A DNA stretch of 64,000 bases from KBS50 sp042666615. GTDB taxonomy: Bacteria; Actinomycetota; Actinomycetes; Mycobacteriales; Micromonosporaceae. The DNA is taken from positions 124,001 to 188,000 of the forward strand of contig NZ_JBHTDD010000013.1 in assembly GCF_042666615.1 (NCBI RefSeq), written 5' to 3'. The notes beneath the pieces are model-generated. The model was not told the DNA's origin, did not search any database, and saw nothing but the letters and a program-made list of their open reading frames with translations. Below, in pieces: positions 22,794-30,213 of this stretch. The position numbers were made by a program, and so were the translations under genes. The first letter of the stretch is position 1. Every line of letters begins with the position of its first letter.

Positions 22794-24170
22794 ATGAGTC
22801 AGTTTCCCGAAGGGTTCGTCTGGGGCGCGGCCACCGCCGCGTACCAGATCGAGGGCGCGGTTGACGCGGACGGTCGCGGTCCGTCCATCTGGGACACGTT
22901 CAGCCGTACGCCGGGAGCCGTCGACGGTGGTCACACCGGTGACCACGCCTGCGACCACTATCACCGCTACCGCGACGACGTGGCGCTGATGGCCGACCTC
23001 GGCCTGCGGGCGTACCGGTTCTCGGTCGCCTGGCCCCGGGTCCGGCCCGGCGGCGTCGGGCCGACCAATCAACGCGGACTCGACTTCTACGACCGGCTCG
23101 TCGACGAACTGCGCTCCCACGGCATCACCCCGATGCCCACCCTCTATCACTGGGACCTGCCGCAGGCGCTGGAGGACCGTGGTGGTTGGACCAACCGGGC
23201 CACCGCCGAGGCGTTCGCCGAGTACGCCACCGCCGTGCACGACCGGCTCGGCGACCGGGTCGACAAGTGGGTGACCCTCAACGAGCCGTGGTGTTCGGCG
23301 TACCTCGGCTACGGCAGCGGCATCCACGCGCCCGGCCGCACGGATCCGGCCGCGGCCTTCACCGCCGTCCACCACCTGCTGCTCGCGCACGGCCTTGGCA
23401 CCCAGGCGCTGCGCGCGGGTGGCGCGCGCAACGTCGGGCTGGTGGTCAATCCCGTCGCGGTACGGCCGGCCGACCCGGACAGCGCCGCCGACGCCGAAGC
23501 GGTGCGTCTCGTCGACGGACTGCACAACCGGATCTTCCTGGATCCGGTGTTCGGCAACGGATACCCGCCCGATGTGCTGGCGCACCTCGGTCGATTCGGC
23601 GAGCCGACCTGGCTGGCCGAGACCGACGAGAAGACCATCGCCGCGCCGATCGACCTGCTCGGCGTCAACTACTACAACCCGACGTACGTGGCCGCGCGAC
23701 CTGGCGCACCGGGTGGTGGCGGCACCTACCCGGGCACCGAGGGCATCGAGTTCCGACCGGCGGCCGGGCCGACCACCGCGATGGGTTGGGAGATCGATCC
23801 GACGGGGTTGGGTGACCTGCTCCGTCGGCTGCATCGCGACTACCCGGGCGTCCCGCTCTGGGTCACCGAGAACGGCGCCGCCTTCGAAGACCGGATGGTG
23901 GCCGGCCGCATCGTCGACGCCGCTCGCATTTCCTACCTGGACGGTCATCTGCGGGCCGTGCACGGTGCGCTGGCCGACGGGGCCGACGTGCGCGGCTACC
24001 TGGTCTGGTCGCTGCTGGACAACTTCGAGTGGGCGTGGGGATACGACAAGAGGTTCGGCCTGGTGCACGTCGACTACCGCACGCAGCTCCGGACGCCGAA
24101 GGACAGCGCGCACTGGTACCGGTCCGTCATTGCCCGGAACGCGCTGCCGGAAGCCGGAGGTGGCCGGTAG
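22680..24170 (+). CDS. GH1 family beta-glucosidase with duplicated N-terminal peptide
   Basis: 496 residues from ATG 22680; the GH1 barrel itself starts at about residue 39 (MSQFPEGFVWGAATAAYQIEG). Acid/base Glu is in TLNEPW, nucleophile Glu in VTENGAA, and the typical C-terminus is LLDNFEWAWGYDKRFGLVHVDY. It hydrolyses cello- or laminari-oligosaccharides to glucose; lack of a signal peptide places it in the cytoplasm. I chose 22680 because GGAAGGAG is 10 nt upstream and the start overlaps the permease stop, while ATG 22737 and 22794 have no ribosome-binding site. The extra 38 residues are therefore probably translated. Confidence 0.92.
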   Translation: MSERTERSEGHERMPSQHSMSERTERSEGHERMPSRHGMSQFPEGFVWGAATAAYQIEGAVDADGRGPSIWDTFSRTPGAVDGGHTGDHACDHYHRYRDDVALMADLGLRAYRFSVAWPRVRPGGVGPTNQRGLDFYDRLVDELRSHGITPMPTLYHWDLPQALEDRGGWTNRATAEAFAEYATAVHDRLGDRVDKWVTLNEPWCSAYLGYGSGIHAPGRTDPAAAFTAVHHLLLAHGLGTQALRAGGARNVGLVVNPVAVRPADPDSAADAEAVRLVDGLHNRIFLDPVFGNGYPPDVLAHLGRFGEPTWLAETDEKTIAAPIDLLGVNYYNPTYVAARPGAPGGGGTYPGTEGIEFRPAAGPTTAMGWEIDPTGLGDLLRRLHRDYPGVPLWVTENGAAFEDRMVAGRIVDAARISYLDGHLRAVHGALADGADVRGYLVWSLLDNFEWAWGYDKRFGLVHVDYRTQLRTPKDSAHWYRSVIARNALPEAGGGR

Positions 24171-24214
24171 CCGTCGCCTCCCCGCTGTGGGGCACGTCTC
24201 TTAACGCAGACTTC

Positions 24215-24257
24215 CTACATGTAGCCGACCTTCCTATACTACTTTCGTAGTGATAGG
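24215..24257 (+). promoter_or_regulatory. Palindromic promoter/operator before micro-ORF
   Basis: CTACATGTAG (24215-24224) is a perfect palindrome. It is followed by a longer dyad (24233-24257) with arms CCTATACTAC and GTAGTGATAGG around TTTC, one bulged base. The inner ACTAC-N4-GTAGT resembles the TACTAC-N4-GTAGTA boxes of actinobacterial BlaI-type repressors, and TATACT within it is a good -10. No BlaI gene is in the window. Confidence 0.55.
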
Positions 24258-24293
24258 CGATCATCGTCTGTCCTTACCGGAAGGAGGCCGCAC

Positions 24294-24320
24294 ATGCGCC
24301 GCGACTTCGAGTGGAGCTGA
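24294..24320 (+). CDS. Eight-codon micro-ORF
   Basis: ATG CGC CGC GAC TTC GAG TGG AGC TGA encodes MRRDFEWS, followed at once by a second stop (TAA). A textbook GGAAGGAGG lies 6 nt upstream and a strong terminator-like hairpin 18 nt downstream. The promoter, operator, ribosome site and terminator all look intact, so this is either a real peptide or regulatory RNA, or the scar of an in-frame deletion of a longer gene. Confidence 0.45.
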   Translation: MRRDFEWS

Positions 24321-24337
24321 TAAGCCGGGGGATGGCC

Positions 24338-24375
24338 GAGGGGGCGGAGAGTCGTACCCCGCTCTCCGCCCCCTC
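24338..24375 (+). terminator. Strong terminator-like hairpin
   Basis: GAGGGGGCGGAGAG (24338-24351) pairs perfectly with CTCTCCGCCCCCTC (24362-24375) around a 10-nt loop. It separates the micro-ORF from the gene starting at 24419. Confidence 0.7.
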
Positions 24376-24418
24376 ACCGCGTTCAGACGGACGGCTCGCA
24401 CCAGTAGACGCGCCGGCG

Positions 24419-25516
24419 ATGGACATCGTGTGCCACGCTGACCAGGTGCCGAGCATCGACAAGCGACTCGGAGGCCCCGGCGACGAGCGGCGCTTCTTCG
24501 AGACCAGACCGCCGGACGCCCCGGCATCCCGGGTCGCACCGAAGGCGGTGCCGGTTCTCGATGTCACGGCGCCGTCGCTCGGCCTGGTCAGCGCGTCCGG
24601 CCTGGCGCGGTTCTTTCCCGCGCACACCATCCACACCGTCCGCGCCACGGCCGTGGTGGACGGCGACGACTGCCACCTCACGCAGATCGATCACTACCAT
24701 GTCGAGCGGGTCGAACTGCCTCTCGACCAGGTGATCCGGGACGACGACGTTCGGGACGCCCTGCGCGAGTTGCTGATCGCGCCCGACGACCGACAGCGGA
24801 TCGCCGCGTTCCAGGATTCCCTGTCCCGGGTGGTCGGCACGCCGGACGAGCGAGGGCCGACCGAGGTGAGCATGCCGGTCCGGGCGAACCGACTGGTCGC
24901 CGCGAGCGACACCGGCACCCTGGTGCGTGCGGACGGGTCGTCGACCACGCTCACCAACGAGTACGTCGTCAACCGGACCGAGTTGCCGGCGGCGAAAGTC
25001 CTGGCCCACGACGCCGACCTCGTCAGGCTCTTCGCGCACGCCATCCTTGAGCCGACGCCGGGCGCGCGTACCGCCGAGCTGCTGCGGGCGGTATTGACGG
25101 CCTGCGGTCGCATCGAGGAGTTGGCGCTGCTCGACCACGCCACGGACCTGCCCCGGCGGCCGACCATCCTGTTCAGCCTGTTCGGGGCCGCCCGGGTCAC
25201 CGACGCGGCCACCGTGATGGTGGGCAGGGGAAACACCCACGAGATCCGCACCCGGGTCGACCGGGCGGTGCCGCGAAGGCAGGACATCCTCGCCGATCTG
25301 AGCGATCTGCACGAGTTCGCTGCCCCGGTCATCGGTCGACAGACCTGGCTCGATCCGCTGGACATGATGCCGGAACCGCCGGAGGCGCCCGACGTGCCGG
25401 AACCGGAACCGCCAGAGGTGCCGGAGCCGCCGGCCCGGCGGTGGGCGGAGCGCTTCGTGACCAGCCCGGTCAAGGACCATCCCGGCATCGACTGGGTGGA
25501 TTTCAACGACCTGTGA
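24419..25516 (+). CDS. Unrecognised protein with three copies of a G-[DNS] motif module
   Basis: 365 residues (ATG 24419; GTG 24446 is possible). No signal peptide or TM helix. I see three similar modules: VVDGDDCHLTQIDHYHVERV plus ELPLDQVIRDDDVR (about 79-112), VRADGSSTTLTNEYVVNR plus TELPAAKVLAHDADLVR (169-203), and VMVGRGNTHEIRTRVDR plus AVPRRQDILADLSDL (266-297). Each has a short glycine/polar turn, a Thr/His-rich strand, then a helix. A Pro/Glu-rich hinge (315-340) precedes a conserved-looking tail. The next gene encodes a two-TM protein whose C-terminus repeats the motif. Family unknown; scaffold or sensor of a two-component membrane system is speculation. Confidence 0.65.
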   Translation: MDIVCHADQVPSIDKRLGGPGDERRFFETRPPDAPASRVAPKAVPVLDVTAPSLGLVSASGLARFFPAHTIHTVRATAVVDGDDCHLTQIDHYHVERVELPLDQVIRDDDVRDALRELLIAPDDRQRIAAFQDSLSRVVGTPDERGPTEVSMPVRANRLVAASDTGTLVRADGSSTTLTNEYVVNRTELPAAKVLAHDADLVRLFAHAILEPTPGARTAELLRAVLTACGRIEELALLDHATDLPRRPTILFSLFGAARVTDAATVMVGRGNTHEIRTRVDRAVPRRQDILADLSDLHEFAAPVIGRQTWLDPLDMMPEPPEAPDVPEPEPPEVPEPPARRWAERFVTSPVKDHPGIDWVDFNDL

Positions 25517-25557
25517 TGGCCCCGCTGATCCGCTGGTCACTCGATGAGGAGGAACGG

Positions 25558-25884
25558 ATGCGACGTCACACCTGGTTCGCGATCCTCGTGCTGGCGCTGG
25601 CCCTGGCCGGTGCCATCGCCTTCCTCGCCCGGCAGGGGCTCGAACGAGCCGACCGGTACGCGAGCGTGGCCGCGTTCCTGCTGGCGTTGCTGGTCGCCGG
25701 CGGGACGATCGTGGCGGCGCTGTCGCGCCGGTCGGCACCGCGAACCGACGACGCCGGCCGTCGCGAACCGCGATGGTCGTTCCATCCACTGCTGGCCTGG
25801 CGGACCGGCACCATTGTCAAGGGCGGCGAGGGGGACACCCACACGGTGATCAACATGAACCACCCGAAACGCCGAGAAAAGTGA
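25558..25884 (+). CDS. Two-TM protein with C-terminal motif shared with upstream gene
   Basis: 108 residues from ATG 25558, preceded by GAGGAGGAACGG. Two transmembrane helices lie at about 6-25 and 36-56. A basic cytoplasmic tail follows and ends in RTGTIVKGGEGDTHTVINMN (about 82-101). The GDTH-TV-INM stretch resembles GNTHEIRTRV and GDDCHLTQID in the protein encoded 41 bp upstream. A short polar/beta motif at the end of a small membrane protein, matched in its neighbour, is the layout of some prokaryotic homotypic-motif signalling pairs. The function is not known. Confidence 0.65.
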   Translation: MRRHTWFAILVLALALAGAIAFLARQGLERADRYASVAAFLLALLVAGGTIVAALSRRSAPRTDDAGRREPRWSFHPLLAWRTGTIVKGGEGDTHTVINMNHPKRREK

Positions 25885-25991
25885 GCCACATCACACTATT
25901 ACGATGGGGTGGCTGTCGAATCGCCGGCCGGCCGACCGTCGGCTCGGTGAGGACCGGCACTGGGCCGGACCAGCCGACGAAAGGCACGACG

Positions 25992-26603
25992 ATGCGACTC
26001 ACCCTGACCAACTTCATCACCCTCGACGGCGTCACCCAGTCCCCCGGCGCGCCCGAGGAAGACCCGAGCGGCGGCTTCAACCTGGGCGGTTGGCTGCCGG
26101 CGCACTTCGACGAGGCCGTCGGCGGGTTCGTCAGCGAGATCTTCGGGCGGGCCGACGCCTTCCTGCTCGGCCGGCACACGTACGACCTGATGGCCGCCTG
26201 GTGGCCCCAGGTGACCGACCCGGCGGATCCGGTCGCGACGGCGCTCAACGGGCTGCCGAAGCACGTGGCCACCAGCCGCACCGACGAGCTGACCTGGTCG
26301 GGCGCGCGACGCCTGGACGGAGACGTGGTAAAGGCGGTCACCGAGCTCAAGAACCAGCCCGGCCGCGAGCTACAGATCCACGGCAGCAGCGCGCTCGCCC
26401 GGTCGCTGATGGCGGACGGCCTGATCGACGCGTACCACCTGTTGGTCTTCCCGGTGGTGCTGGGCCGCGGCCGGCGGCTGTTCGCCGATGGCGTGCCGCC
26501 CGCCGGACTCAAGCTGGTGGACAACCGGACCACCGGCAGCGGAGTGGCGCTGATGACCTACGAGAACGCCGGCGCGCCGGTCCTCGGCACCATCGTGGAA
26601 TGA
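25992..26603 (+). CDS. Dihydrofolate reductase-fold (RibD C-terminal-like) protein
   Basis: 203 residues with the YyaP/RibD-C pattern: MRLTLTNFITLDGVTQSPGAP, FLLGRHTYDLMAAWWP, LQIHGSSALARSLMADGLID, VFPVVLGRGRRLFADG. Such proteins bind NADPH and are annotated as dihydrofolate reductase family, but most have unknown substrates and are not folate enzymes. It is convergent with the DksA-like gene; a perfect palindrome lies between them. Confidence 0.9.
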   Translation: MRLTLTNFITLDGVTQSPGAPEEDPSGGFNLGGWLPAHFDEAVGGFVSEIFGRADAFLLGRHTYDLMAAWWPQVTDPADPVATALNGLPKHVATSRTDELTWSGARRLDGDVVKAVTELKNQPGRELQIHGSSALARSLMADGLIDAYHLLVFPVVLGRGRRLFADGVPPAGLKLVDNRTTGSGVALMTYENAGAPVLGTIVE

Positions 26604-26670
26604 GCCGGCAGCAGCCGTGATCTCGGCGTCGGAACCGAGCCGGCCCTTAACGTGGGCCCGCCTGGGCGGT

Positions 26671-26706
26671 TATACCTCTGAGGCATCGAAATGCCTCAGA
26701 GGTATA
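26671..26706. terminator. Perfect 16-bp stem, CGAA tetraloop
   Basis: TATACCTCTGAGGCAT (26671-26686) and ATGCCTCAGAGGTATA (26691-26706) are exact complements around CGAA. Located between convergent genes, 9 nt from the DksA-type stop, so most likely a bidirectional terminator. Its low GC content compared with the other terminators is unusual. Confidence 0.7.
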
Positions 26707-26714
26707 CGCGTGCC

Positions 26715-27044
26715 CTATCCGTTGTGCTTCTGCTGGCAGGGCACGCAGTAGCGGGCGTGCGGCAGCACCTCGAGCCGTTCGGGCGGGATCTGGGCGTCAC
26801 AACGCTCACAGCGACCGTACCGACCCTCGGCGATCCGCCGCAGGGCGCCGGTGATCCGTTCGACACTGTGCCGGGTGGCCGCCAGCAGCGCCGCCTGGGT
26901 GTGCGCCTCGCCCGGGTCACCGGTGTCCGCGGTGAGTTCCGTGAGTTCCTTGAGCCGGGCGGTCTGGACCGCGAGGTCCTGCTCCAGCGACGCCCGCAGG
27001 TCGGCGAGCCAACCCTGGGCGGCGGAGTTCGTGTCTACTGTCAT
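26715..27044 (-). CDS. DksA/TraR-type C4 zinc-finger protein
   Basis: 109 residues. An N-terminal coiled-coil (about 10-75, LRASLEQDLAVQTARLKELTE) is followed by the zinc finger CERCDAQIPPERLEVLPHARYCVPC with all four Cys. Such proteins enter the secondary channel of RNA polymerase; actinobacterial homologues (RbpA is different) are shorter and of unclear role. Glu/Asp at the coiled-coil tip (DTGDPGEAH) are compatible with that mode of action. Confidence 0.9.
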   Translation of the reverse strand: MTVDTNSAAQGWLADLRASLEQDLAVQTARLKELTELTADTGDPGEAHTQAALLAATRHSVERITGALRRIAEGRYGRCERCDAQIPPERLEVLPHARYCVPCQQKHNG

Positions 27045-27411
27045 GTTCCTGTCCTGTGCTCGTCAGAGGGATAAAGAAAAAGGGCCGAAGCTGTGAAGCT
27101 TCGCCCTGGCGGTCGTTCCTGGAATGGAGGTGCCCGCCGGTGGACCGCGACCGGCGGGTGCCGGGTTACGGCGACCGGCGGGTGCCGGGTTACGGCGACC
27201 GGCGGGTGCCGGGTTCGGCAGCCCGTGGGCAGGCCGAATCGCCGTCACGTTCGTGACGGCAGGCAGGCGGAACCTCACCATCGGCATCCGCCCACCATAG
27301 GCCGAGCACGGCGGGGAAGCCACCTCGAAAGAGTTCGATATCCTGCCAGTCCGCCGCTGTCCTCCGCACGCCCTGCGCCGGCAACCGCTCGCCGTGGCCC
27401 CGGGCGGCCGG
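27045..27411. other. Intergenic region with tandem repeat
   Basis: Contains an imperfect stem (AGGGCCGAAGCT with AAGCTTCGCCCT, 27086-27114) just upstream of the DksA-type gene and three 24-bp tandem units (27147-27218). A 64-codon minus-strand frame over 27190-27384 has no ribosome site and runs through the repeat, so I do not call it. Confidence 0.5.
27147..27218. repeat. 24-bp tandem repeat, three units
   Basis: Three consecutive units of GCGACCGGCGGGTGCCGGGT plus TACG; the third has TCGG at its end. Intergenic, 100 bp upstream of the DksA-type start. Copy number is likely to vary between strains. Confidence 0.85.
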
Positions 27412-27765
27412 TCATTCCGGGCTCCCGACGGGGGCGCCGCCGTACCCGATCTCGTTGCCTTCGGGGTCGGTGTACGTGGCTTTCCGTACGCCGTTCGAGT
27501 AGGTCTCCCGCTTCGCCGGCTCCAGGCCCCGGCGGGCGATCGCGGTCACGATGGCGTCCAGATCGTCAACGAAGACGGTGTGCCGGGCGTGACCGGCGTG
27601 CTCGGGGAGCTGTTCGATGTACAGGTACCGGTGTTCGGCGAGTTCCCACACCGCCTCCGTGTCATGGGGGATGAATGACGGTGGCTGGCCGAGCAGCTTC
27701 TCGTACCAGCTCAGGGCAGCGGAGTAGTCGGTGACCGGTATTCCGGCGAACAGGTCAACAGCCAT
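27412..27765 (-). CDS. VOC family (glyoxalase-fold) protein
   Basis: 117 residues with one VOC domain: LFAGIPVTDYSAALSWYEKLLG, VDDLDAIVTAIARRGLE, TDPEGNEIGYG. The family includes metal-dependent dioxygenases, glyoxalases and drug-binding resistance proteins; the usual metal positions are partly present (Glu near the end). No neighbour helps to define the substrate. Confidence 0.87.
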   Translation of the reverse strand: MAVDLFAGIPVTDYSAALSWYEKLLGQPPSFIPHDTEAVWELAEHRYLYIEQLPEHAGHARHTVFVDDLDAIVTAIARRGLEPAKRETYSNGVRKATYTDPEGNEIGYGGAPVGSPE

Positions 27766-27890
27766 GTCGGCATGCTAGTGAGGCGGTACGTCAATGTCGG
27801 GAGGCCGCAGCGTCCTGTCGCGGCGAGCCGCGGCCGTCGTCGGGTGGCGCGAGGACCGACCGCGGCCCGATGCGGGGTATCAGTGCCGGC

Positions 27891-28715
27891 TCAGCCCGCC
27901 GGGACGGGTCGGGCAGCGATCGCGGCAAGCTGCTCCACAGTGAGCATCGGCGACTCGGCACCGGCGCGTGGTGCGGCCGGTTCCGGGCAAATCTGAGCGC
28001 TCACCTCGAAGCCGGCACCGAACCGACTGGCGAAGAAGCAACGAGACACCGTCCCACCCACACCGGCACCGGCCGGGACACGTTCCGTATGGGTCCGGAT
28101 CGGTTCGTCACCGACAAACACCGTCCGGCAATCCTCCGGCCCGCTCCCCGTACGCTGGCTCGACATGCCGGGGGGCGCCGGGCGCCGCGCACACAGGTCA
28201 CCGGTCGGCGGCGCGGCGGTTCGACGAATCGGGTCGGCGGCCGCCGTGGAGTCCGTGATCGAGATTTGTAGATCATCGATCTGTTCGGAGCCGTACAGCT
28301 TGGCCTCAAGCTGGACGAGCCGGACCCCCTCAAGTCCCTGCCCGGGCCGCAGGCTCCCCACGTCCGCGACGGTCGCGGCCTTGTCCCCGACGCGGAGCAG
28401 GTAGCCGGACGGTATCGCCGAACTCACCGCGTCCAGCAGGTCCGAACCGTCGTTGACCCGTACGGCGGAATCGGCCGGGCTCGCCGCGACCAGTCCCTCG
28501 GTGGCGGCCCCGTCGTCCGCGGGCGAACCGGTGATGGCCGGCACGGCGGCGAGCGTCGCGACCACGACGGCCGCCGCCGTCACGGCACCCGACGCCCCGA
28601 GCCGGACCCGATGCGCACGCTGGCTGCGCCGTGCGGCGGCGAGCGTCTCGGCGGGTGGCGTCATCGGCGGATTCGGCGCGCTCAGCAGGTCGTGGAACAT
28701 CTCCCTGGCTTCCAT
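27891..28715 (-). CDS. Single-TM protein co-encoded with SigE-family sigma factor
   Basis: 274 residues. The start ATG 28715 overlaps the stop of the sigma gene (TGATG). A cytoplasmic stretch of about 40 residues (MEAREMFHDLLSAPNPPM) precedes one TM helix (about 41-63, SGAVTAAAVVVATLAAVPAI), then an extracellular domain of 200 residues. Position and topology suggest an anti-sigma or regulator of the sigma factor, although the zinc-binding ZAS motif of classical anti-sigma factors is absent. Confidence 0.75.
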   Translation of the reverse strand: MEAREMFHDLLSAPNPPMTPPAETLAAARRSQRAHRVRLGASGAVTAAAVVVATLAAVPAITGSPADDGAATEGLVAASPADSAVRVNDGSDLLDAVSSAIPSGYLLRVGDKAATVADVGSLRPGQGLEGVRLVQLEAKLYGSEQIDDLQISITDSTAAADPIRRTAAPPTGDLCARRPAPPGMSSQRTGSGPEDCRTVFVGDEPIRTHTERVPAGAGVGGTVSRCFFASRFGAGFEVSAQICPEPAAPRAGAESPMLTVEQLAAIAARPVPAG

Positions 28716-29266
28716 CACCGGAGTCCCTCCAGCAGTCTTCGGTCTTGATTGGCGTCATCGGTGTCGAGGGCGGCCCGTAACCGGTTCAGACCCCGGGCGC
28801 TCAGGCTCTTGACCGTCCCGGTGGCCAGCCCGAGCAGTTCGGCCACCTGCTGCACCGGCAGGTCCTCCCAGAAGCGCAGCACCAGCACCGCCCGCTGCCG
28901 CGCCGGTAGCGCCAGGAGGGCAGCCCGCAGCACCATCCGGCTCTCGACGTCGACCGCGTCGACGGCGTAGTCCAGTTCGGGGCTGTCGTGGCCGGTGATG
29001 TGTTCGCGCCGCCACGGCCGCCGCCGTTCGTCCAGGAACGCGCGTAACAACACCTTCCGCGCGTACGCGTCAAGCACCTCGCGGTGCGCGATCCGGCGCC
29101 AGTTGCGGTACAGCTTGGCGAAGGTGATCTGGGTCAGATCCTCAGCCTGATGCCAGTCACCACACAGCAGGTATGCGGTGGCTCTCAGCCGGCTCCCGCG
29201 AGCCACGTAGTACTCCGTGAATTCGCGGTCGCGATCGTCAGGACCACCGAACAGGCTTCTCCTCAC
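28715..29266 (-). CDS. SigE family ECF RNA polymerase sigma factor
   Basis: 183 residues. Region 2 is visible as REFTEYYVARGSRLRATAYLLCGDWHQAEDLTQITFAKLYRNW and region 4 as LPARQRAVLVLRFWEDLPVQQVAELLGLATGTVKSLSARGL. The spacing is that of the SigE (SigE/SigM-like) group that actinomycetes carry in dozens of copies. It is co-transcribed with the TM protein downstream. Target promoters unknown. Confidence 0.93.
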   Translation of the reverse strand: MRRSLFGGPDDRDREFTEYYVARGSRLRATAYLLCGDWHQAEDLTQITFAKLYRNWRRIAHREVLDAYARKVLLRAFLDERRRPWRREHITGHDSPELDYAVDAVDVESRMVLRAALLALPARQRAVLVLRFWEDLPVQQVAELLGLATGTVKSLSARGLNRLRAALDTDDANQDRRLLEGLR

Positions 29267-29334
29267 ATCGCTCCCTCCCTCTCGTCAGGAGACACGGAGC
29301 GGGCGCGCCGGCAGGTTCCACAAGTGGAGCAGAA

Positions 29335-29595
29335 TCATCGGAGCGGAAAGACGACGTCGAACGGGCCAGTAATCCGGATCGGCTCCTGGCGCGGCCCGGC
29401 ACCGACGGTCCACACCAGCTCGGGTAGGTGTAGGCGAAGCGCTACGGCGCCAGGATGCAGCGGTACGGCACACCTCAGCGTCGCCTCGGTCCGGAACTCG
29501 TCCGACCGGCCCCCGGCGTTGCGCGTCGGATACTGGTTGCCGCGGTCGTCGACGGCTCGGAGCGCGTCGACGTCGATCCCGTCGTACCAGGATGC
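29335..29595 (-). pseudogene. Possible 5'-truncated gene remnant
   Basis: The last 85 codons of this frame (ASWYDGIDVDALRAVDDRGN, then GGRSDEFRTEATLRC and LHLPELVWTVGAG) look like the C-terminal beta-sandwich of a real protein. The codons upstream are Arg/Pro-rich noise with no start or ribosome site. I read it as a remnant lacking its 5' part. The rest of 29267-29762 shows nothing else. Confidence 0.35.
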
Positions 29596-29762
29596 GTCGC
29601 CGGGCAGCCTAGCCGGCCGTGGCGGTCGCCGATGACGTCTCGGTCTTCGGTGGGACGACCGGATCGAGCCGAGCTTTCCGGTCACGGTGAGCGTTCGACC
29701 GGTCAGCGGAATGTCAGACCGGTCCGGACAATGGAGGGAGATCGAACCGGGGAGGGCGTGCC

Positions 29763-30146
29763 GTGCTGAGGTTCTACTGGCAACGGATGCGCAGCCGGCT
29801 GTCCCGTCCGGAGGCGCTCGCCGTGCGCGACCGGATCATCGAGGAGATCGCGGCCCGCCGGCACCCGGAGCCGCAGGCGCCCGGCTACTCGCTCCGGATG
29901 GAGTGGCGGGACAGGTCGCACGGCCTGCATGGCTTCTTCCCGAGGCTGGAGCACGCGGTGCGCAGTCGCGACCACGCCTGGAACGGCTATGTCGGCATCG
30001 GGCGGCTGCCCACGCCCCATCCCATCCAGATCATCGTGGTGGCGGCGACGTACGAGCAGGTGTGGTCGCACCGCGACCGGCAACGGTGCTGGCTGACCGA
30101 CTGCCCGGCGGTCGACGCGGCCCCGACTCCGGCGCCGGAGGGCTGA
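29763..30146 (+). CDS. Hypothetical protein
   Basis: 127 residues from GTG 29763, with GGGGAGGG 7-14 nt upstream. Soluble, with an N-terminal helix (RMRSRLSRPEALAVRDRIIEEIAARRHP) and a C-terminal region HPIQIIVVAATYEQVWSHRDRQRCW. No family recognised. Good codon bias for the organism and a terminator behind it support expression. Confidence 0.6.
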   Translation: MLRFYWQRMRSRLSRPEALAVRDRIIEEIAARRHPEPQAPGYSLRMEWRDRSHGLHGFFPRLEHAVRSRDHAWNGYVGIGRLPTPHPIQIIVVAATYEQVWSHRDRQRCWLTDCPAVDAAPTPAPEG

Positions 30147-30167
30147 CTACCGGAGGGCCGTCCACCG

Positions 30168-30204
30168 GGCCGTCCGACGCCAGGCTGGCTGGCGTCGGAC
30201 GGCC
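30168..30204. terminator. Bidirectional terminator hairpin
   Basis: GGCCGTCCGACGCCAG (30168-30183) and CTGGCGTCGGACGGCC (30189-30204) form a perfect 16-bp stem with a 5-nt loop, between two convergent genes. Confidence 0.85.
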
Positions 30205-30213
30205 GCGTCCCGG

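Noticed and set aside
27147..27218. Three direct repeats as possible CRISPR
   Set aside because: Units are contiguous with no spacers and there are no cas genes.
27190..27384. 64-codon minus-strand frame upstream of the DksA-type gene
   Set aside because: Runs into the 24-bp tandem repeat, no ribosome-binding site and no recognisable domain.
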